A stretch of DNA of 64,000 bases from Mariannaea sp. PMI_226 (lineage: Eukaryota > Ascomycota > Sordariomycetes > Hypocreales > Nectriaceae). This document shows, piece after piece, positions 9,712 through 22,531 of the stretch. The stretch spans positions 750,501 through 814,500 of the forward strand of contig JANFOG010000003.1 of NCBI GenBank assembly GCA_024336345.1, read 5' to 3'. The notes beneath the pieces were generated by a model that saw only the letters and a list, made by a program, of their open reading frames with translations, was not told where the DNA came from and ran no database searches. Made by a program: the position numbers and the translations under genes. The number at the start of each line of letters is the position of its first letter. Within the stretch, counting starts at the first letter, position 1.

Positions 9712-12700
9712 CGAGAAGAGTGAAGCGTGCGAAACAAACTATTGCGGGGAGAGGAAAGATGGGTGTAAGTGTGGTTTGTTGAAATTTCGAATGGTTAAGA
9801 AACCATGTACGATTGCAACGGCGGCGAAGCCAGCGTGGGCGAAAAAAAAAACCTCTCTAGGAGAGGGATCAATAGCAGATCCGGACGTCGATCGGCAGAT
9901 TGGACAGGATCGCTTTTGAGGCGTAAGACGGAAGCAATGGAGGGGGGCCGAATGGAGCGATTTTTGGAGCTAAAATGAACTCTCGCAGCGGCGGTCTAGA
10001 CCTCGAGCTCCGACCAGGGCCGTTTTGACGATTGAGGCCACAGCTTGCGATTATAATGTTCTGATATCGGTTGCAAAGCCCGAAAACGACAGGGTAGCGC
10101 CGATACGTGGAATATTTACTGATATTCTCAAATTGACTTGAAATCGGAACTCAAAAACATTGTTGTTCAGGGGAATCGCGAGGGAGAGCGTGAAGAGCGT
10201 CGATGGTGTGAGAGACAGATTGGGGTGTGGTTTGAATGACTTAGTGAAAGCAAAGGGCTTCGTCGGCGGCCGGGGGCAGGTGATGCGTCCTTGATGAAAA
10301 AAAAAAAAAAAAATCGAAACTGGGAGAAGTGATTAGGCACAGAGCATGGGATGCAGGATAGAGCGGAAGGGTACAGGCGTTTGATGTGCAGGATCCGTAG
10401 CTCTCTACTATGATTCTCGTACCTCTCTGGTGCCTCTTCAGCAAGGGATTGAGCTGCAGCTGGACGTGCGAGGCAATTGAGTCATATAAGTATGGGAAGC
10501 GCCTTTCGATGAGATGCAAGTCAATGGGACGCAGTATTCGTACAGTAGCGAGCGAGGGGGTTCCGAGTGCGGTACGGTCCGGTATGTAAGAAATAAATAT
10601 CTAGGATGCTGAATGCGGATGCAAGTGCGGTAGAGCGGGGTTGCGCGGCCAAGCCGGGGCGGCGAGCAATCGAGAGGAGGGGTCAATGAGGAGCAGTTAG
10701 CTGCGGACCTGTACGAAGTAGACGAAGGTATCCGAAGTGGCGTGGAGCAGCTCGGCTGTTTGCTGCCTGCTGGCTGTTGTTGATGAAGGGATGGAGGTTG
10801 TGCGACACAAGCGTTGGTTAGAATTTTTTTAACCCTCTCTCGTGGTGGTGTAAGTAACATGGAACGTTTTTGGATTGCTGCTGCTTTGAATTGCTTGCTG
10901 CTGGTGCTCCTGCTGTCATCCATGTGCAAGCAAGAAGCACCGACATGCACTTGTGCCAACAAACAAGGCAACTAAACTCCGGAGTACTTCGTACCTTACC
11001 CAAAAGGAACCCACAATCAGGGACAAGGGACAAGGTATAGACACCAGGACGTGACGCCAACGCATTTCGGTATAAGAACATGGACCAAAAAAAAAAAGAA
11101 CAGAAGAAGCCCCGGAAATCTACCAGGTTCTACCAGGTTGTCCAATGATGAATGCACCTTGGAACAGACGGGGAGTCCTGTCGAGAGGTCTTCGGTGGCG
11201 TTCTGCAGCAGTCATTGTTGGGCTGAAAGACCGGGGCACTTGTCTTGGTACAGTCGGCTTGATGGTCTGTTGCACTGCCACGGTTCCGGCGATATCCCAA
11301 CGCCCGACCGGGCCGTCACTCTACTGTTGCATGTCGTATGTGACTTGATTGAAAGAGCGACTAGAATCGAAGTGGATATCACACAGGGAATGCCCGAGTG
11401 ACAATTCCGGCTTATTGTGCACAGAAATCTGATTGATGTGTGGATGGAAGTAATCTGTAAGCTACCCATTCTCAGTGATGCAAAATTTGCGGGGGGGAAT
11501 AAAGTCTTGCAGAACACTGGGCTTGGTCGTAGTATTACTGCCTCGTATACATGTGCCCTCCCCATCTTCGTGAAATCTCAGTACCAGAGTACTATGTATG
11601 TAACTAGGTATCATGAAATGGCTAGTTTACAGCCTCAAGCTCATAGGCACGCTGCAAGCGAGGTGCAAAAATAGACCGCATATGAGCTACTTTGCCTGTC
11701 GTCATCCTTCGCGGTGAGTGGAGGGACGGTAGCGATGGGCCTGTCTAAAATATGCACCTGAATAAAAAGAGCCACTCTTCCTCGGATCAGCGAGTTGGTG
11801 ACGCCAAGTGGTACTTCGAACAGGACCCTGGAAACGAGCCAGGGGAGCACCATTCACCTTGATTTTCCTGCTCCATTTCCTGAAAGGTGAGTAGATGCAC
11901 TCGCTAAACATCTTTAGTTCGCAAGGACCTTGCGCTGGAAAAGCGATGACGTTGTTGAAACCTCCACAGGGCACAATATCAGAAGGTCTAGTATTGATGT
12001 CTCAGGAGCTTGCATTGAGCTGTCGTTGCCGCGGGCTTCCCCGACTGGTAGTTACTTTGCCAAATAGTCTTGTCTGCTCCCTGTTACTGTGATATTTGTT
12101 CTGTGACGAGGGTACAGCCGGACTTTGGGTCCCCTGTCCACCTACGTATTTGTCGTACCTGTATGGGCCTCTGCTTCTTGTACGATACGTACCTATCATG
12201 TAGTGTCGGCAATCCTGAAAAGCAAGACATCAATGGGTTCAACGAATCACCATGAAACGTACTTGCGGACGTGGATAGCCCAATCGGATGTTCCCTTTTG
12301 GCGACATGGGAGGCAGCATGAGCAGCTGTCTTCGGGAAATACGCCGTCGAGCGATTTTCGCAGTGATGAACCATTTGTTTCTTGCTGGCCGGTGCTATTG
12401 CAGATGACGATGCACAATGGAGGAAAAAAAAACTCACTTGCCAATGAGACCTGTCGACTTTTACACAGTGTTTATGCAGATGGTATATTAGGTAGGTACA
12501 TTAAAAGAAGAGAATGCTCTCATAAGCGAAAATTATTGCGTCACAGCACTTGGGCATCAACGACTTACTACAAACACGTATGAATACAAGCGTGAAGTCT
12601 GAAACATTCCAATGCTCATCCCATCGTTGAGGAGCGCAGAAATCGCAGTAATTACTAGGTAGAAACTCTTTGCTCAATGCCCGGCAAATAGTCCTCCGTA

Positions 12701-14897
12701 GGCGTTTACAACACATCAGGCCTCTAAGTAACTAGTTTACCCTTAAGAGGCGATACAAAAAGTCGCTGACTTGTTTGGTATCAATCCGAAGATAGACCCG
12801 GTTATGGCCCATCTTTCGTGTCTATTCTGACTCAGTCTGTTGGGACAATTCCAACATGTTTTGCGATGACGATTGTTGAATGAAACATCTAAATAATGAC
12901 AGTGGGTCATCATCATATATTTATATGTAAAAGCTAGTAAAGGAACAAAGACAGGTAACCGCCACGAATCTGCAATGCGTCGCACTGGCGATGATCTTCT
13001 AGATATCTTTGTTTCGGAGGTGCCATCGCTTCTTTTGTACACCTATCAAACACAACGACGCCAATAGGCTATCTTCTATGCCTAGTGATCAAAAGTATTA
13101 ATTGAGTAGTTGATATAAACCACGACCCTAGTGACAAGTAAACGCATACAGCAAGCCACGCGTGCGTATACTTCAAGCCAATCATGTCACCACGTTAGCT
13201 ACCTTAGGTCGAGGTACAGTCAGTCGCAAGCACTGCCACAGTTCCAAGTATTTACGTAGGTATCAAATGCATATCGCACCTTATTTTCCTTGGACGCAGA
13301 TAAAATGACTCTTAGCACTACTTCAATGAGTTTTACTGATAGAATCTTGGAAGATGGTCTCGTGACGCTTGAGAATGCTCTTGGCTTGTTCGGAACTCAT
13401 CCTGAAAGCCGGTAACATCTCGATCGATGTACAGCTTAAAACGTGCGATCCTCCCTCGGTGAGACACATTTCCTGCACGTTTGTTTTGTGGCGACCCCCA
13501 GTGAGCCTCTTAGCGTCCAGGATTCGACAACGTGCCTCAACAAGGTGATGACGACAAAACATGGCCACAACTGCCACAATGGCGCTAACACAACGCCTCT
13601 CAGGTAGGCTGATGCGCCGATCATGGTTGGTCGGCCTTTTCACCGTGGACTTGATATGAGAAAAATCTCAGTTTATACGCCATCCGTCACCTTATCTCGC
13701 CCTGAAAAGTACAGGAGATGACTTTGAATGGTCGAGGGTTGGAACCACGGGTTTGCCTGGCGCAGACCCGTTCCAGAGCTTCCGAGGAGTGTCCACGTAG
13801 GCATCATACAACCACAGTGATCCGTCGAGTGAGGAAGGGATGTGTAGATCCGTGCGATTGCTGGCTGGGTGCCTGTGCATTCGCATGAGTCTGTGTTGCC
13901 TGTAGCATCATCCTTGTCTACCACCAGGGTCGAAAACTTCGTCATGACAGGCACCGGAATGGAGGCTGATTGATTGAAAATCTTGGTCTGGTATCGACGT
14001 GTCATTGCATTCGTTCACTAGGAAGCTCTGAACAAATGGTACCGATATGTATCCACCAATTGGTGGCGTGGGGTGATGTTTCCCATCGATTCAACCTAGT
14101 ACAAGGCCGCGACATCAGCTTCGCCCCAGTGACAAAAGTCGAATTAATGATAAGAGAAGCTGGAGAAGCATGCCTGCGCACCCAGCGTCCAATCGGTAGT
14201 CTACCTGGGCTGCCTCTGACAGCTTCAGCTTGATGTATGAGGGGAAAGTTCTAAACTGTGTCAAGAAAACGCTGTGGGCAGTGAGACAGCCTTGCGCGGC
14301 CTGTTGGAAGTAGAGTGCACGGTGGCCGATGAGTAACTGAATCCCCAGCAACAAGCGGAATTGCGCCTCGCCTGGTGGTCTTTTCTCATATCCATAGCCC
14401 GCCTGCCATTTGGTCCCTTGCTTGATAAGTAAAGGAAAATTCGTACTACTACGTATGTACTTGTCTGGGATGCCTACCTACCTATGATAAGCCACGTTCT
14501 GGCACCTCCGGCTGTTGCCCACATCTGAAAATCCACTCCTGCTCTTCCCACCGGCGCAGTCGCCTCCCTCCTTTGATTAGCTTGTGCTTGTTGAAATCTT
14601 TTATTATCATCTACACTCTCTGGCCGTCCATTGCATCTTTGTTTCGCTCGTTTTCTTCATCACCCGTAACCTTTCCATACGCCAAGCCTGACCTGCCGAC
14701 AGTAAAGATAAGCTTATTGCCTGTGGACCAGCTGCATTGCACCGAGCTTGCGCAGCACCTCAACGTTTGGACTTGAGACTATCAGCCACCCCCCCCGAGA
14801 GTCACTCCGATAAAGCATCAATCCCCCCCTCTTTCTCGAACATTGCGAAACCTTGAATTTCAAACAAAACAACATCACAGCTTTTTTTTGATTCTTG
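9712..14897. other. 5.2-kb gap between divergent PBS2 and transporter genes
   Basis: I found no convincing gene. The open frames are short, overlap on both strands and lack domains or fungal splice patterns. It includes the PBS2 promoter and leader on the left, an A-run at about 10299-10314, and a pyrimidine-rich region from about 14520 to 14880 leading into the transporter start. A TACCTACCTATG motif occurs near 14474. There is no clear transposon terminal repeat or tRNA. It may hold long noncoding transcripts or heavily decayed sequence. Confidence 0.4.
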
Positions 14898-16735
14898 ATG
14901 GATTCGGTACGCGCCATTGGGGCGCCATCATCATGGCGCCTGGCGCGATCCGCCGCTGAGAATCAATATTATGACATGCCCCTGCAGACCCTCGTCAACA
15001 CCCACGATTCACACCCATCGCTTCCGCACCTATGTCTCCTCGTCTTCGAAGCCGTTCTGGAGGTGGTCTGCGTCAGTGTTCCAGGATATATCGTCGCAAG
15101 GCTCGGACATTTCGATGCCGATAAGCAAAAGTTTCTGGCGAATTTGAACGTGATGCTGTTCACTCCATGCCTTAGTAAGTCGTTGCGTCACCACCTTTTC
15201 TCGTCATCACGACAGACACCTTGTTGACCATTGCGCATTGCAGTCTTCACAAAACTGGCGTCCCAACTTACCGCCGAGAAGCTCTCTGACCTTGCGATCA
15301 TCCCCGTCATCTTTATTATCCAAACGATTGTATCATGGGGCGTTTCGGTCATAGTTGGCAAACTATTCGGGTTCAGTCGACGGTCGGCCAACTTTGTAAC
15401 AGCCATGGGTGTTTTTGGCAATTCCAACTCACTCCCCATCTCACTTGTTCTTTCGCTGTCCCAAACCATCAAAGGTCTGCACTGGGACAGAATCCCAATG
15501 GACAACGACGACGAAGTTGGTGCACGTGGTATTCTGTACCTCCTTATCTTTCAGCAGCTAGGCCAACTCGTTCGCTGGAGTTGGGGCTACCACGTTTTGC
15601 TTGCGCCCAAGGAGAAATACTCCGAGTATCGTGAGGAAATTGCTGAAGAGGGTCAGTCTAGGTTTGAGGATGGCGATGAGCATGAGACTCAAGCACTCAT
15701 CGGTGCAGCCGATGATGACACAGATTCCGACGATGACCAGCTAACTATTGACTCTCAAGAGTTTGATCCTGCTGGTCGCACTCCTATCGCTCATGCCTCA
15801 AGAATTTCTTTGGCAGTTTCCGATGACAATATCAAGCACTTCTTGAAGCACCGAGACACTGGATCTTCGAGTGCTACTCCTGTCAACGACAGTGATGATG
15901 AAGGCGAAATCCTTTCATTCCCTCGCATCCGCAGTTTGGACGGGACGCAGTGTTCAGAGGGGTTCCCTTCTTCGATGAAAGCTAAGATGAGTGGTTGGAA
16001 GAATGCCATTTCGGATGCCCTCGTTCGTCAGTACGAGAATTCGCCTCGACCTGTCCAGAAATCGTTGAGCTTTCTGAAGAAAGTGGGAACCAAGATCAAT
16101 AACTTCCTCTGGGAATTTATGAACCCGCCTCTCTGGGCGATGTTGATCGCCATTCTGGTTGCGTCCATCCCTGCTCTTCAGCAACTCTTCTTCGAGGAAG
16201 GGTCTTTCGTCCAAAATAGTGTGACCAACGCTATTCGCTCAAGCGGCAACGTCGCCGTACCACTGATTCTTGTGGTATTGGGCGCCAACCTGGCTCGTAA
16301 CACTATGCCCATGGATGAGCATCACGACGTTGAGGAGGAGCGTTATGGGAACAAGCTCGTGATCGCATCGCTTATTTCCAGGATGCTGCTGCCCACCATC
16401 ATTATGGCTCCGATATTGGCGCTGATTGCCAAGTACCTACCGATCAGTATTCTTGACGACCCCATTTTTGTCATCGTCTGCTTTTTGCTCACGGGCGCAC
16501 CGAGCGCTCTTCAGCTGGCGCAGATTTGCCAAATCAATAGTATTTTCGAGAAGACAATGGGGAGAGTACTGTTCCAGAGCTACGTTATTTGGTAAGCTAT
16601 TCGCACACCACCCTCCTCTCGCTCGGTACCTATTGTTCCGATAGGACGACCATTACTAACATGCATGATAGGATTCTCCCCTCCACTCTTATTCTCGTAA
16701 TGCTGGCACTTGAGGTCGTCGAGTGGGCCAAATAA
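14898..16735 (+). CDS. Auxin-efflux-carrier-like (PIN-likes/ECM3 type) membrane transporter
   Basis: Exons 14898-15174, 15244-16591 and 16672-16735 (562 aa). Introns have GTAAGT and GTAAGC donors, and the second has a perfect TACTAAC branch site. The membrane-transport (Mem_trans) architecture is visible: an N-terminal bundle including FEAVLEVVCVSVPGYIVAR and LNVMLFTPCLIFTKLASQL, then GVFGNSNSLPISLVLSLSQT, a long acidic hydrophilic loop (about residues 190-310), and a C-terminal bundle including NPPLWAMLIAILVASIP, NVAVPLILVVLGANLARN and LTGAPSALQLAQICQIN. Yeast relatives (ECM3/YNL095C) are ER or plasma-membrane proteins of poorly defined substrate. The start at 14898 is the first ATG and precedes the first hydrophobic segment by about 45 residues. 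The family call is firm; the substrate is unknown. Confidence 0.9.
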
Positions 16736-17151
16736 TGATATTTCCTTTCGTACTTTGAAACGAATGTCTCATGAGTTGTCTTTTTTTCTTTTGGTATCGA
16801 CAAACGGAATCTTCAATTGGTTGCAGGGCACACTTTCATTGTCGCTGCCAGTGGCGTTAGGTTGGATGTTCTTGATGATACTAGGTATACCTGTTACGCT
16901 TAGCAGGTCAAAATTTTGATCTTTTTTGGTACTTGTAATCTTGGCGGCCTTTGGACACCTTAGGCAAAGGGTTGCTTGGTGCTTGGTCGCCCCAACATAC
17001 AAGTTTTCTAGTCAGCCTGAGCGGTGAATGGTTCTCTTTCTTGTAAGATTCTGATGGATTTGAGGCTCGTGTTGTCTCAGATCCCACTTGATATTAAATA
17101 TTGATATCCTTATCTCAAACTGCTTTAGACTCCATTGAAAATGTTCACGTA
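16736..17151. other. Convergent intergenic region
   Basis: A 416-bp stretch between the stop codons of the plus-strand transporter and the minus-strand flavin-binding protein. It should hold both 3' untranslated regions. Nothing else was recognised. Confidence 0.5.
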
Positions 17152-18062
17152 TTACCTAGATCCGTTCACAAGGCCCTCGTCTTGGGGCACAAAGGACCAA
17201 TCTCTTACAGTTCCCTTCCAGTCACTGATGCGCACATCATTGATATCCACAAGCACAACTCTGACCTCCTCGCCGGCAACGAAACATCCACGGCCACCAT
17301 CCTCCACAGTACCGGCATCGCGAGCGAAAGGCTGAGAGGCCTCGTCAAACGTGTTGTTTTCGAGATGCTGGTCCCTGTAATACTTCTCCTCCTCGGTTCC
17401 CCCAGGAACTAGACGAGCAGCTCCTCCGATGGTTGCGCTGATGCTGGAAAGCGCAGAGGTATTAAGATTGAGAAGCAGAGATGCGAGGCTAGATCGGTGC
17501 TCGGGGCCTGGTGATCCGGCACCAGAAGCTCGGCGACCCTGGGTCGGTGGGCGGTGGGACACCCCTATAGTTGACGTGGTTAGAAAGGCATGAATTGATG
17601 GTTCGTTTGTAATTTGAGACTCACAGTCGTGCACGAGAAGGGAAACGTTGGGGTTTGTGACGAGATTTGTCATCTTCTTGGAGGCCGGATTTGTAGTCAT
17701 GACAATGACCGGGCGGGAGGAGTAGGGCGACGAAGGGAGATATGTGTAGTTCATGAGGGATACGTGCGGCACGTTGTCGGTGCAAGTAGCAAGATGAAGC
17801 TATGAGTCGAGCGAAAACAAGTTAGCCTAATTGGCTCGAATTGATGAGCCATCTTCATCGATATCTTCGTCTCAACGAGAAACTATCCACCAAATTTTGT
17901 CCTCAGAGAGCTCGTCAAAGGGAGTGCGGGGGAGGGGGGTTCGACACGTACGAAGCGTGCATTCTCGAGGCACTGGACCACATCGGGCGGTAGGGTCGAG
18001 GTGGTTTGCTTGTGAGTGTCACCTTCAGAGGCCTCAGCATTGAGAGGTATTTGCTGCTCCAT
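17152..18062 (-). CDS. Pyridoxamine 5'-phosphate oxidase-like FMN split-barrel protein
   Basis: Exons 18062-17952, 17799-17625 and 17564-17152 (232 aa). After a 37-residue polar leader ending in CLENARF, exon 2 reads LHLATCTDNVPHVSLMNYTY, the start of a split-barrel fold, followed by PVIVMTTNPASKKMTNLVTN and NVSLLVHDW. The third exon gives VSHRPPTQGRRASG and a C-terminal strand pair VRVVLVDINDVRISDWKG. This resembles the small fungal family around yeast YLR456W/YPR172W, assumed to bind FMN but without a defined substrate. The second intron (17565-17624) is exactly 60 nt with no stop codon, so a retained form would stay in frame with 20 extra residues. It has a GTGAGT donor, TCTAACC branch and CTATAG acceptor, and splicing restores the expected HDWVSHRP. 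Confidence 0.8.
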
Positions 18063-18718
18063 GTCTGTGAGTATTGCTGTGTAGTACAAGGTGTGGTTGC
18101 GAGTTGATATGACCTTGTCAAGAGATCGATTTGGCTGCCCAGGGTATGCCGCGAGTCCCGGCAGGGATGATGACATAAGACAGCGCCACTAGAAGCTTTC
18201 AGTGTGATGGCGGGGTTGTTTGTCTGTGGCGAAGCTCCATACCCGCTGCTAATTACTACCTACATGGCAGGCGAGCTACAGAGGACAGTACAGCGTGTAT
18301 TAGCTGGCGACAGTGCCGAGTTACTCCATCCAGGAGCTGTGGAGAGCTAAAGGGCATAGTAGCGGGGTTGTGAATTTAGCGGACAACCGCGGACGATTGA
18401 TCCACTGTCGCTGGCGGTGACGTAGCACAAGTCTTTCCCTTGAGAGGAGCAAACAGCTGAAGGCTCCAGCCCAGAATCTGGAGAAGCCCCCGGCTACACT
18501 CGGTTCTCCGCGGTCACGTTCGCCCTTGAGCTCAACCGACGGCAGCGGCATAGGTATGAAGCGGCATAGCGATCGCATCACGGCAAGAACGTCTTGACCT
18601 TTTTTTTCTTCATCTTCCTCTTTTGCCGATATGAAGCTTTGCCTCTTCCTCTAAGCATCATCTCAATCGGTTCTTCCTCTCTCAAGGTCAAGCTGAATAC
18701 CCTCTCTGTGAATTGGCC
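18063..18718. other. Divergent promoter region, flavin-binding protein / MCC alpha
   Basis: A 656-bp shared upstream region between two genes transcribed away from each other. The last ~130 bp before the plus-strand start are pyrimidine-rich (TCTTCATCTTCCTC and similar), as in fungal 5' leaders. No gene was seen. Confidence 0.5.
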
Positions 18719-21027
18719 ATGCGTTCCCTTCGCGCAAACCGCAGACTCGCCTTGAAGCCTGTTGCTTCTCGCCTTCTTTCCACCACAGCCGCTGCTCATG
18801 TGTCCTCCACCTCAACTTCCACGGCTCCCAAACACACTCCCATAAACTCGGTACTCATTGCTAATCGTGGTGAGATTGCCATCCGAATCAATCGCACTGC
18901 CGAACGCCTCGGCATCCGTGCCACCACCGTCTACACCGATGTCGATGCCGGCAGTTGGCATGCGTCAACCGGCTTCCAATCTCTGGCTCTCGGTCCTGCA
19001 AACGCCTACCTCGATGGTGAGAAGATAATTGCACTTGCGAAGAAGCATGGAATCCAGGCTCTTCATCCCGGCTACGGATTCCTCTCCGAGAACTCCAAGT
19101 TCGCCGAGCGATGTGAAGAGGAGGGTATCGTCTTCGTGGGTCCACCTGCCTCAGCTATGGCTGATATGGGCCACAAGGCTAGGAGTAAGGAGATCATGAC
19201 AGCTGCCAATGTCCCCTGCGTTCCAGGTTACCATGGCACTGAGCAAGGTGAACAGCAACTTCTCGAGCATGCTAGAAATGTTACCTTCCCGGTCCTCCTC
19301 AAGAGTGTGAGAGGTGGTGGCGGCAAGGGCATGCGCATTGTTTTAACAGAGGACGAGTTCTTGGCACAATTGAAGAGTGCCAGAGCGGAGGCCCGAGCCT
19401 CATTCGGTGAAGGCGGAGAAGTTATGCTGGTCGAAAAGTACATCGTCCGTCCTAGACATGTTGAAGTGCAGGTTTTTGCGGATAAATGGGGAAATACTGT
19501 TGCTTTAGGTGAACGAGATTGCAGTATCCAGCGAAGACATCAGAAGATTTTGGAGGAATCTCCAGCCCCCGATTTGGATGAGGTTACCCGACAGGATCTC
19601 TGGGACAAGGCGAGAAAGGCCGCGTCTGCAGTTGGTTATGTCGGCGCAGGTACTGTCGAGTTCATTCTTGATAAGGACACCAACAAGTTTTACTTCATGG
19701 AGATGAACACACGCCTTCAAGTTGAGCACCCCGTCACCGAGATGGTCACTGGCTTGGACCTTGTCGAGTGGCAGTTCCGAGTTGCTGCTGGCGAGAAGCT
19801 GCCCCTTACCCAGGAGGAGGTAGAAGCTCAGATGAAGCTGAGAGGTGCTGCTATCGAGGCTCGAATCTACGCAGAGAGCCCTGAAAAGGGATTTCTGCCT
19901 GATTCTGGCAAGCTTGTTCATGCGTACTTACCCCCCAGCCTCATCAGCGAGGATGTGCGTCTCGACTGGGGTTTCCGGTCTGGTGCCACCATCTCTGAGG
20001 CGTACGACGGCATGATTGCCAAGCTCATTGTACGAGGAGAAGATCGCGAACAGGCTATTGCAAAGATGGCAGGAATTCTACGCAAGTACGAGATTGTGGG
20101 CGTGAGTACTAACATTGAATTCCTGAAGCGTCTCTGTCAGTCCGGTGCTTTCATCGAAGGTGACGTGGAAACTGGCTTCATCGACAAGTGGAGAGATGAC
20201 CTCTTCAGCCCCAGACATATCAAGAACGAGGTGTTTGCTCAGGCTGCGCTTGGTATGGTCAACTTTGAGATCCGACACTCGTCACCTCACGGACAAACTT
20301 TGGGCTTCGGAGAGGCCAACGCGATTGGTGAGCGAAAGTTGGCTTTCAAGGTACTTGATGGGTATAGTAAGGAAGACGGGGAGATTGTAGAAGCCAGCGT
20401 CACACAAACAGGACACAATCTGTATAATGTGACAGTGGCTCGCAAAGGCGATGAGACCCCAGAAACCTTCATCAACATCGCTTGTGAACCAGAGGCATCC
20501 GGCGAGGTCATGAAGCTCGAGTCATACTTCCCTCTTGAGCGAATCGAATCCTCTGTTGTGCCTCAGCCTACAGATAAGGAAACGAAGATCACCATCTTCC
20601 AGCATGGCCTCAAGACGGATTTGGCTCTGCTGCCACCCAAGTGGTATGAGAAAGCTCTGGGTCTGAAGGAAGTCACAGCCTCAGTAGCAGCACCGATGCC
20701 GTGTAAAATTTTGAAGAATGAGGTAGTTGAGGGGCAAGAAGTGAAAAAGGGAGAACCTCTTGTTGTGTAAGTGATAGCATCGGGTCATATAAGAGCAGTA
20801 TTTCTAACGCAGCTTATAGGATTGAGTCGATGAAGATGGAAACCGTCATCCGATCACCACAAGACGGCGTAATTAAGAAGTTGGCACACAAAGAAGGAGT
20901 AAGTGGCAAGGATCTCAATCTGGATTATTCTTACATTATTTTCTAACGACGACCACTTTAGGACATCTGCAAAGCCGGCACGATTTTGGTATTGTTTGAA
21001 GAAGGAGAAACCACGGAAGAGTCTTAG
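18719..21027 (+). CDS. mccA: 3-methylcrotonyl-CoA carboxylase alpha (biotin-carrying) subunit, mitochondrial
   Basis: Exons 18719-20766, 20820-20898 and 20962-21027 (730 aa). With its beta subunit it carboxylates 3-methylcrotonyl-CoA in leucine breakdown. An Arg/Ser-rich N-terminus (MRSLRANRRLALKPVASRL) looks like a mitochondrial presequence. The biotin-carboxylase part starts INSVLIANRGEIAIR; HPGYGFLSEN and the ATP-grasp loop KSVRGGGGKGMR follow, with catalytic EMNTRLQVEHPVTE. The C-terminal biotinyl domain has IESMKMET, with K688 as the biotin site. It lies in small exon 2, so correct splicing is essential for activity. Length fits MCC-alpha (about 720 aa) rather than pyruvate or acetyl-CoA carboxylase. 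The start is the ATG at 18719, since an upstream near-cognate codon is not needed. The beta-subunit gene is not in this window. Confidence 0.93.
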
Positions 21028-21375
21028 AGGAAAGATAAGAACACGGCGTCAACGGCATGGCTGGGAATGCTTGTACATGATGATGATCTGTACTGAATTG
21101 AATCTAAACCTAAACTTGAAAAAGAAAAGGAAAAAAAATAAACACATTTGAGCTCATCTATCGAGCTCAAGTTCGTCTGAATTTCGTTTTGCGTCTTCGT
21201 ACGCCGGTACTGTATTTCAAGGCCCCGAGCTCAGCTAAACAAGCCGCTTTAATTCCTCGTGACGCTTTAAACGATGAATATCAGCCACACACAAACTCCC
21301 AAAACACCACCTGGATTGGCATCATAATCAGAGATTTTTCTCTTGTTGAGCAAGGGCTGCTTGCTCATGACTCAT
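21028..21375. other. Convergent intergenic region
   Basis: A 348-bp stretch between the stop codons of MCC-alpha (+) and the amidoligase (-). An A-rich stretch near 21118-21145 may be the polyadenylation region of MCC-alpha. No gene was seen. Confidence 0.5.
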
Positions 21376-22531
21376 CTACCGCATGTGCATTCTTTTATAA
21401 TCCTCGGGCATGTGTCGGCCCATTTTGGACTTTTTGGCTGCTTTCCGAACACGCTTCCACCAAGACTGAAGCTGTGCTTCATACGCTGGATCAGTTGGGT
21501 GAACATATGGAGGAGGGTTTCGGATTAGATCCTGATATTAGATGTTAGTTTATGACTTGAAGTGCCCGACATTTTTCCATTGTATCGCTAGACACGAATG
21601 AGGCTCCCTTGAGGGAGGGAGGGAAGACTTACCTCGTCCATTGCTAAAGAGATGAATCCCAGAACAAAGGCAACCCAGGCCAGCGTGCCTTTGGTACTGA
21701 GGAACTGGTTGCCGCCGCGAAATTCCACAGTGCCAGTACATCGTCCCGTCTTTGGGTTTGGGAAGATGTTTTGAAAGTTCCACAGAACGTACCGGTTCCC
21801 CTGCATGTACAAGCACAGCTCCATTTCCGTCTTCTGGCTCTGGATCAGTCTGGCGGCCTCGGCCAGGCCGGCCGTCGTCTTGCCCCAGGTCAGGGTGTCA
21901 CGCAGGCCAGAGGACTCGCTGCGGCTGTTCTGCGTGCAGTACTTGTTCTCGCGCCGGGCAGGCGGCAGCATGTCGGCGATGAAGTCCTCATAGACGAGGG
22001 TAGCGAAGGCAATCTTCTTGAGGGTACGGAGGGAGAACTTGTTGTTCCGTGAAACTGGCGTGACGTGGACATGACCGCCGCAGGATATGTCCCTCTGGGG
22101 GTTGAAGTGCACACGCATGGCCTCCCAGAAGTCAGATAGAATCTGAGTGATGTGCTGGGTTGTGTCGAGGCGAGGGGATACCACCTCCATGCACACTAAG
22201 AAGATTGAAAGTGTTAGTGTGATCTTGGGGAGAGTTTTATATCAAAATGTTCTACATCATTGCGTGTATGTGGTGCAGTAGTAGTAATGACATGCATACC
22301 AAATGGACGAGGCCGTTTCAGCGAGCCATCTCGAGTGACGAACCACTTCCCGCCATAGTACTCGGGGTGTTTGCTGTATTTGGAATTATCGTCGTGGACA
22401 GCCTCAATACCTCGGTTCTGAAGCTTCTGTGCCAGTTGTCGATACCAGTCGACATTGGTGAAGCTCTCACCGCCACCATAGGGCTTTGCTACAGCCTCAA
22501 TTTCCACGCCAAAGTTGAAGTGTCTGACCAT
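21376..22531 (-). CDS. Amidoligase (glutamine-synthetase-fold ligase, Amidoligase_2 type)
   Basis: Exons 22531-22300, 22195-21633 and 21531-21376 (316 aa). Motifs in order: FGVEIEAVAKP with E10 and E12 (nucleotide/metal site), HDDNSKYS, FVTRDGSL, MEVVSPRL, and SCGGHVHVTP (residues 115-124), then LCLYMQGNRYVLW and GTVEFRGGNQ. These are the conserved acidic, His and Arg positions of the amidoligase superfamily, which is predicted to join carboxyl and amino groups using ATP. The first intron joins RPRPF to VCMEVVSP, restoring the motif. The last exon encodes a basic tail ending in RMHMR. It is transcribed away from a gamma-glutamylcyclotransferase-like gene starting 1.2 kb off, suggesting a synthesis/cleavage couple. 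Function is inferred from fold; the substrate is unknown. Confidence 0.85.

Noticed and set aside
11051..11401. Several 100- to 120-codon frames at 11-12.5 kb on both strands
   Set aside because: Overlapping frames on both strands without domain, splice pattern or composition bias; not better than chance.
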